From the NCBI GenBank assembly GCA_018971105.1, contig JAGWVB010000008.1:1-38442 (forward strand): a stretch of DNA of 38,442 bases, written 5' to 3'. The notes under the pieces are model-generated. The model saw only the letters and a program-made list of their open reading frames with translations, was not told the DNA's origin and did not search any database. Origin of the DNA: Burkholderiales bacterium (GTDB taxonomy: Bacteria > Pseudomonadota > Gammaproteobacteria > Burkholderiales > Burkholderiaceae_C). Below, piece by piece: positions 33,787-38,442 of this stretch. The translations under genes and the position numbers were made by a program. How positions within the stretch are numbered: the first letter of the stretch is position 1; the number at the start of each line of letters is the position of its first letter.

Positions 33787-35469
33787 ATGAGCGCACCCAT
33801 CTGCGAGCCGCTGCCCGCGTCCGCGCCGGCGCGAGCGCGGGCGTCGACGCGCGGAGCGGCCGCCGAGCTCCTGGCCCGGTCCTGGGCCCGCTGTCGGGAC
33901 GAGTACGGGCTCGAGCGCGCGCACGCCGGCTCACCCGGCTGCGTCGATGCCGTCGAGCTCGAGCGGCGGCTGGTGCGTTGCGCCGAGCTCGTCGCCGGCG
34001 CCGAGCGGGAACTGCGTTCGCTGCGCGAGGGCCTGGCCGATCTCGACGGCGCGGTGCTGCTCGCCGATGCCGACGGCGTCATCGTCCATCTCGCGGCCAG
34101 CGCCGGCTTCGCGGCCGAAGGCCGGCGGCTCGGACTGTGCCTGGGCGCGCGCTGGGGCGAGGGCGACGCCGGCACCAACGCCGTCGGCAGCTGCCTCGTG
34201 GCCGAGCGGCCGATGGCGATCCACGGCGAGGATCATTACGCCCATGGCTATGCGCACTTGAGCGGCGCCGCGGTGCCTCTGTACGCCAGCGCGGGCGGGA
34301 TCGCGGGCGCGCTGGGTGTGATCGGCAGCGGCGAATGGGCGCAAACGCCGATGCTCATGTTGCTCGAGACGAGCGCGAGCTTGATCGCCTGCCGCGTCAT
34401 CGAGGCGCGCCTCGGCGCCACGCGCAGCCTGCCTGTCCAGGGGCCGCCCGCCGCCGCCGGCGTATCGAAGCGTTGCCGGACGCCGCCTCGCCCGCGCGCC
34501 GCAGTCGTGCAGCCGCAATTCGCGGATCCGAAGCTCGCCTGTCAGCTGGATCATGCCCGTCGCGTCATCGCCCATCGCACGCCGGTGCTGTTGTGCGGCG
34601 AGACCGGCTGCGGCAAGGAGGTGTTCGCGCGCGCGCTGCACGCGGGTAGTCCGCATGCGCAGGGCGGCTTCATCGCCGTCAACTGCGCCAGCCTGCCCGC
34701 GGCGCTGATCGAATCCGAACTCTTCGGCTACCGCGCCGGGGCGTTCACCGGCGCATCGCGCAGCGGCCGCAGCGGCAAGGTCCTGCAGGCCGACGGCGGC
34801 ACCCTGTTCCTTGACGAGATCGCCGACATGCCGCTGGACCTGCAGGCGCGGCTGCTGCGCGTGCTGGACGAGCGCTGCGTGACGCCCCTGGGCACCGAGG
34901 AGAGCCACGAGGTCGATTTCCAGCTCATCAGCGCGAGTCACCGCTCGTTGCCGGCGCTGGTACGCGACGGCCGCTTCCGCGAGGATCTCTACTACCGGAT
35001 CGCGGGCGTCGAGTTCGCGCTGCCGGCGCTGCGCGAGCGCGCCGACCTGTCGTCGCTCATCGCCACCGTGCTGGTGCAGGAGGGTGGCGATCGCCACCGC
35101 TTCAGCCGCGATGCCGAGCAACTGCTGCTGGAGCAGCCATGGCCCGGCAACATCCGGCAACTGCGCCATGTGGTGCGCGCGGCGGTCGCGCTCAGCGACG
35201 GCCCACGCATCACGCGCGAGCACCTCTTGCCGCTGATCAACAAGGTGACGCGGGAGCCGCCCGCCGCGGTCGGGCCGGCGCGCGGCGACGATGCGACCCT
35301 GTCGATCCAGCTCGACCCGATCGAGATCGCCGAACGCCGCGTGATGATCTGTCTGCTGACCGAGCATCGATGGAACGTGAGCCGGGTCGCGCAGGCGCTC
35401 GGCGTGAGCCGGAATTCGGCCTATCGCAAGATACACAAGTTGCATATCGAGCTGGCCTATCGGGGCTAG
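33787..35469 (+). CDS. Sigma54-dependent transcriptional activator (AcoR-like: GAF + AAA+ + Fis HTH)
   Basis: GAF-like [43 protein letters not shown]; Walker [23 protein letters not shown] loop in [13 protein letters not shown]; Fis-type [27 protein letters not shown]. Confidence 0.93.
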   Translation: MSAPICEPLPASAPARARASTRGAAAELLARSWARCRDEYGLERAHAGSPGCVDAVELERRLVRCAELVAGAERELRSLREGLADLDGAVLLADADGVIVHLAASAGFAAEGRRLGLCLGARWGEGDAGTNAVGSCLVAERPMAIHGEDHYAHGYAHLSGAAVPLYASAGGIAGALGVIGSGEWAQTPMLMLLETSASLIACRVIEARLGATRSLPVQGPPAAAGVSKRCRTPPRPRAAVVQPQFADPKLACQLDHARRVIAHRTPVLLCGETGCGKEVFARALHAGSPHAQGGFIAVNCASLPAALIESELFGYRAGAFTGASRSGRSGKVLQADGGTLFLDEIADMPLDLQARLLRVLDERCVTPLGTEESHEVDFQLISASHRSLPALVRDGRFREDLYYRIAGVEFALPALRERADLSSLIATVLVQEGGDRHRFSRDAEQLLLEQPWPGNIRQLRHVVRAAVALSDGPRITREHLLPLINKVTREPPAAVGPARGDDATLSIQLDPIEIAERRVMICLLTEHRWNVSRVAQALGVSRNSAYRKIHKLHIELAYRG

Positions 35470-35474
35470 GGCGC

Positions 35475-35492
35475 GGGACCATCCGCGGTCCC
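35475..35492. terminator. Small hairpin between convergent genes (regulator and folB)
   Basis: GGGACC-ATCCGC-GGTCCC inverted repeat; no clear T-tract. Confidence 0.3.
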
Positions 35493-35509
35493 TGTTCAGC
35501 GCTGCCCGC

Positions 35510-35947
35510 TCAGCGTGCGCCCGGAACCATGCCGCTGCCGATCAGGCTCAGCACCGCCGCACCCGGGTGCGCCGGCGCGCGTGCCGGGCCGGCACGACGC
35601 TCGATCTGCACGCCGACCGCGGAGACATCGTCGAACTTGTGCGGCTTGGCGACCTTGACCCGGACCCAGGCGGCGCCGAATTCGTCGATCAGGATGGTCG
35701 CCACCGCTTCAGCGAAAGCCTCGAGGAGCTGGACCCGGTGCTCGCGCATCAGCCGGCGCAGTCGCTGGCGGACGAGGCCGTAATCGATCGTGTCGCCGAT
35801 GCGATCGCTGTCGCAAGCCTGCAGGCGCTCGACGCCGGCCTGCAAGTCGATGAGCAGCGGCTGCGGCCGATGCAACTCGCTGTCATCGATGCCGATCACG
35901 GTCTCGCCCCGCAGCTGTTCGATGAAGATCGAGTCCTTCGTGGGCAT
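35510..35947 (-). CDS. folB: Dihydroneopterin aldolase family protein
   Basis: MPTKDSIFIEQLRGETVIGIDDSELHRPQPLLIDLQA..., DTIDYGLVRQRLRRLMREHRVQLLEAFAEAVATILI; ORF track start 36121 is upstream of the likely start. Confidence 0.85.
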   Translation of the reverse strand: MPTKDSIFIEQLRGETVIGIDDSELHRPQPLLIDLQAGVERLQACDSDRIGDTIDYGLVRQRLRRLMREHRVQLLEAFAEAVATILIDEFGAAWVRVKVAKPHKFDDVSAVGVQIERRAGPARAPAHPGAAVLSLIGSGMVPGAR

Positions 35948-36304
35948 GGAACCGATGGCCGGCCGGGCTAGGGGCCGCGAGTGCAGGGTGGTCAAGGTGG
36001 AGTCCTGGTGGATGGTCGCACGCAGCTTGGTGTCGGAACGGTCATGAGCAATATCCGGGCCCGCAGCCGTGCCCTTGCTCCACAGGTGCCAGCCGCGCCT
36101 ATGGAGCCCGAATCGATGCACGTCGCAGGTGCAATTCCTGCGCGGGTATCGAACTTCGAAATGTGCGCAGATATGGCGCGCATTGCTGCAATTCCGGCGC
36201 AGGACCGGTTTTCATCCACCATCCCGAGCCGGGCGCGAGCCTCGATCGTCGTTTTGCGTCCTGCCGGTCGACCTGCAAGTCCGTCGTGCCTAGCTCCTTC
36301 GGAG

Positions 36305-36320
36305 TAAGCCCTAGGGAGCA
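36305..36320. promoter_or_regulatory. Candidate site resembling the 6408-6423 dyad, upstream of the TorF-like gene
   Basis: Reverse complement TGCTCCCTAGGGCTTA matches TACTCCCTAAGGGGTA at 12/16 positions; about 72 bp before ATG 36392. Confidence 0.3.
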
Positions 36321-36391
36321 TTGCCGCGCCGCCTCCAGCGGGTTCCAATGGCGCCGCGAGAGGGCAAGTCCAACGAGGAGAGTTCGCTGCC

Positions 36392-37261
36392 ATGATTCGA
36401 GACGACCGGGCGTCCCGCGCGCATCGGCAAAGGACGATGGTCGGATTCGCCGCCGGCCGTCCGATCCACCGTCCGCTCATGGCCCTGCTCGTTTCTTGCG
36501 CACTGGGCTCGACGTCGTCGCTGGCCCAGTCCAAGGACGAAGCCGAGCCGGCCGGCGCCCCGGCGGGAACGATCTCACCCTGGTCGTTCGATCTCGGTGT
36601 CTATACGCAGTACGCGTATCGCGGCATCACGTATTCGCACGAACGCCCGGTGATTCAGGGTACGGCCCTCTACAGTCATCCATCGGGCTGGTACGGCGGT
36701 CTGTGGGTGACCCAAGTCAGCTCGATCGACATCCATGATGCCCATCTGGAGACCGACCCGTTCGGCGGTTTTGCGGGCGCGGCCGGCGATCTCAATTACG
36801 AGATCGGTTTCTGGCATTGGACCTTCTTCGGTGCCCGCATGCCGGTGTCGCGGGAGAAATACGACACCCTCGACATGTATGTCGGCCTGGTGTGGAAACA
36901 CCTGGGCGTCAAGTACTGGAAAGGGCTGACGGACTATTTCGGAGTGAACAGCCGATCGGCGCTGGCCGATGGCGGCTACGCGGCCAACGGGGACAGCCAC
37001 TCGCAATATCTGGAAGTCAATCTCACGTTCGATTTGCAACCGGGCTGGGTGCTGTCCGTGCATGGCGGACGACTGGCGGTGCGCAATTATCCCCAGCTCG
37101 ATTTTTCCGATTACCGCATCGCGCTCGACAAGGAACTCGGCGCCGGTTTCACGGTCGGCCTGTCGCGCAGCCGCACGACCGCCGATCGTGCGCTGTATAC
37201 GGTGCAGGGCATGGACTCGGCGCGCCCGAAGTGGGTTGGCTACCTCAAAAGGACCTTCTAG
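36392..37261 (+). CDS. TorF-family putative porin (conserved outer-membrane protein)
   Basis: SPWSFDLGVYTQYAYRGITYSHERPVIQGTALYSHPSGWYGGLWVTQVSS, C-terminal aromatic strand VGYLKRTF. Confidence 0.82.
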   Translation: MIRDDRASRAHRQRTMVGFAAGRPIHRPLMALLVSCALGSTSSLAQSKDEAEPAGAPAGTISPWSFDLGVYTQYAYRGITYSHERPVIQGTALYSHPSGWYGGLWVTQVSSIDIHDAHLETDPFGGFAGAAGDLNYEIGFWHWTFFGARMPVSREKYDTLDMYVGLVWKHLGVKYWKGLTDYFGVNSRSALADGGYAANGDSHSQYLEVNLTFDLQPGWVLSVHGGRLAVRNYPQLDFSDYRIALDKELGAGFTVGLSRSRTTADRALYTVQGMDSARPKWVGYLKRTF

Positions 37262-37352
37262 GCCCGGCTGAATTTCGACTCTGTTGCGATGAAGGGGCCC
37301 GCCGAGCCGGATCCCGATTCGCTGCCTCGCGCGGACCGGCGCGGCGCCGATG

Positions 37353-38442
37353 TCAGCGAGTGGGCGCCGTGCCGCCGTCGCGCGCCCCGGCCCGGCTCGC
37401 TTCGGCGTGCCACAGCTCGTGCGTGTCCACGCGCAGCTGCAGCAGCGCCTGCAGCGCATCGACGCGCGCCAGCGCCTCGGCCAGGCGCGCCTGGCGCTGG
37501 CTGCGCTCGGCCAGCAGGTATTCGGCGAGCGGCGCCTCGCCGAGCTCCCAGGCACGGCGCGTGCGCTGGCTCGCGGCCGCCTGCGCGACGAGCGCTTGCT
37601 GCTGCGCCTGCCATTGCACGAGCCGGCTCTGCGCCGCCTCGGCGGTGGCCCAGGCCGCCTGCTCGACCGCGCGCCGCACGCCGGCGGCCTCGGCTTCGGC
37701 AGCCGCCGCGTTGGCGCTTTCGCTGACGGCCATCGCGCTGCGGTAATCGGTGCCGATCGGAATGTTCAGCACCAGGCCGACGACCTTCTCGGCACCGCCC
37801 CGATCGGAGATCAGGCGCACGCCGACGGTCGGGTCCGGCGTGCGGTCGGCGCGCGTGCGCGCCGCGATCAGGGCCAGGCGTGCCGCTTCCTCGTTCGCGA
37901 TCTCGATCTCGTGGCTGCGCTCGACGATGCGTTGGCGCCAGTCCGCGACCTCGCCCGGCGGTGCCGCGGGCTCGGGCAGCGGCGGCGCCTGCGCCGGCAG
38001 CGGCAGCTGCGGGAATTCGCTCGCCAGCATCTGCCGCGCCGCCACGGCGGCAGCGCGCGCGCCGACCGCCTGCGCCGCGAGCTGGGCGCGTTCGGCCTCG
38101 AACAGATCGAGGTCGCGCCGCGCCGCATCGCCCAGGGCGACGCGGCGCGCGAGCGCATCGCGCTCGCGCGTGAGCAGCGCCTGCTGGGCCGATGCCTCGT
38201 CGGCCGCGAGCGCCTGGCGCAGCCCGTTCATCCAGAGCTCGAGCAGGCGCCGTGCGGCCTGGTGCTCGGCATCGTCCAGCCGCAGTCCGGCGGCGCTGCG
38301 CAGGTGGCCGCCGATCTCGCGGTCGAGCCGCGCCTTGGCCGGCAGGCGGATGCTGCGGCTGAGCTGCGCCTCCCACTCTCGGTAACGCCCCTCGAGGCGG
38401 GTGTTGCGCTGCTGCGGGATCACGCTGAGCTCGAACTCGTGG
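37353..38442 (-). CDS. TolC-family outer membrane efflux protein, partial (5' end outside window)
   Basis: Long coiled-coil Ala/Glu/Arg-rich helices; PDPTVGVRLISDRGGAEKVVGLVLNIPIG-type TolC motif; reading frame stays open through 38442 (HEFELSVIPQQRN). Confidence 0.8.
   Translation of the reverse strand, partial: HEFELSVIPQQRNTRLEGRYREWEAQLSRSIRLPAKARLDREIGGHLRSAAGLRLDDAEHQAARRLLELWMNGLRQALAADEASAQQALLTRERDALARRVALGDAARRDLDLFEAERAQLAAQAVGARAAAVAARQMLASEFPQLPLPAQAPPLPEPAAPPGEVADWRQRIVERSHEIEIANEEAARLALIAARTRADRTPDPTVGVRLISDRGGAEKVVGLVLNIPIGTDYRSAMAVSESANAAAAEAEAAGVRRAVEQAAWATAEAAQSRLVQWQAQQQALVAQAAASQRTRRAWELGEAPLAEYLLAERSQRQARLAEALARVDALQALLQLRVDTHELWHAEASRAGARDGGTAPTR

Overview
High-GC proteobacterial window (Beta-/Gammaproteobacteria-like by gene content; inference), about 38.4 kb, dominated by what looks like a complete trimethylamine/methylamine catabolic island. 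Left edge: start of a pgk-like gene (partial), a NarL-type response regulator and a NarX-type kinase, and a divergent PAS/degenerate-GGDEF protein. Centre: a GcvT-like protein plus a small FAD/NAD reductase (- strand), divergent from a trimethylamine dehydrogenase (TMADH) gene, a DgcB/HdrD-like membrane Fe-S oxidoreductase and etfB-etfA. Next comes an embedded envelope/transport module (DUF1329, RND/MMPL, DUF1302, YCF48-like), an APC permease and a second TMADH paralog. The right half has a small ferritin-like helical protein of unknown function, then the N-methylglutamate pathway: mgdABCD (SoxB/D/A/G-like), gmaS and mgsABC. A sigma54-type activator, folB, a TorF-like porin and a partial TolC-family protein close the window. 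Main points for follow-up: (i) a 37-bp block conserved upstream of both TMADH paralogs, containing TACC-N8-GGTA (NarL-like 7-2-7) dyads and a GG-N10-GC element; (ii) replacement of the His172/Asp267 triad residues in the second paralog; (iii) the DUF1329/RND/DUF1302/YCF48 module inside the pathway; (iv) the uncharacterised ferritin-like gene; (v) a 17-bp perfect UUCG hairpin. All family calls are by eye from the translations; no searches were run.
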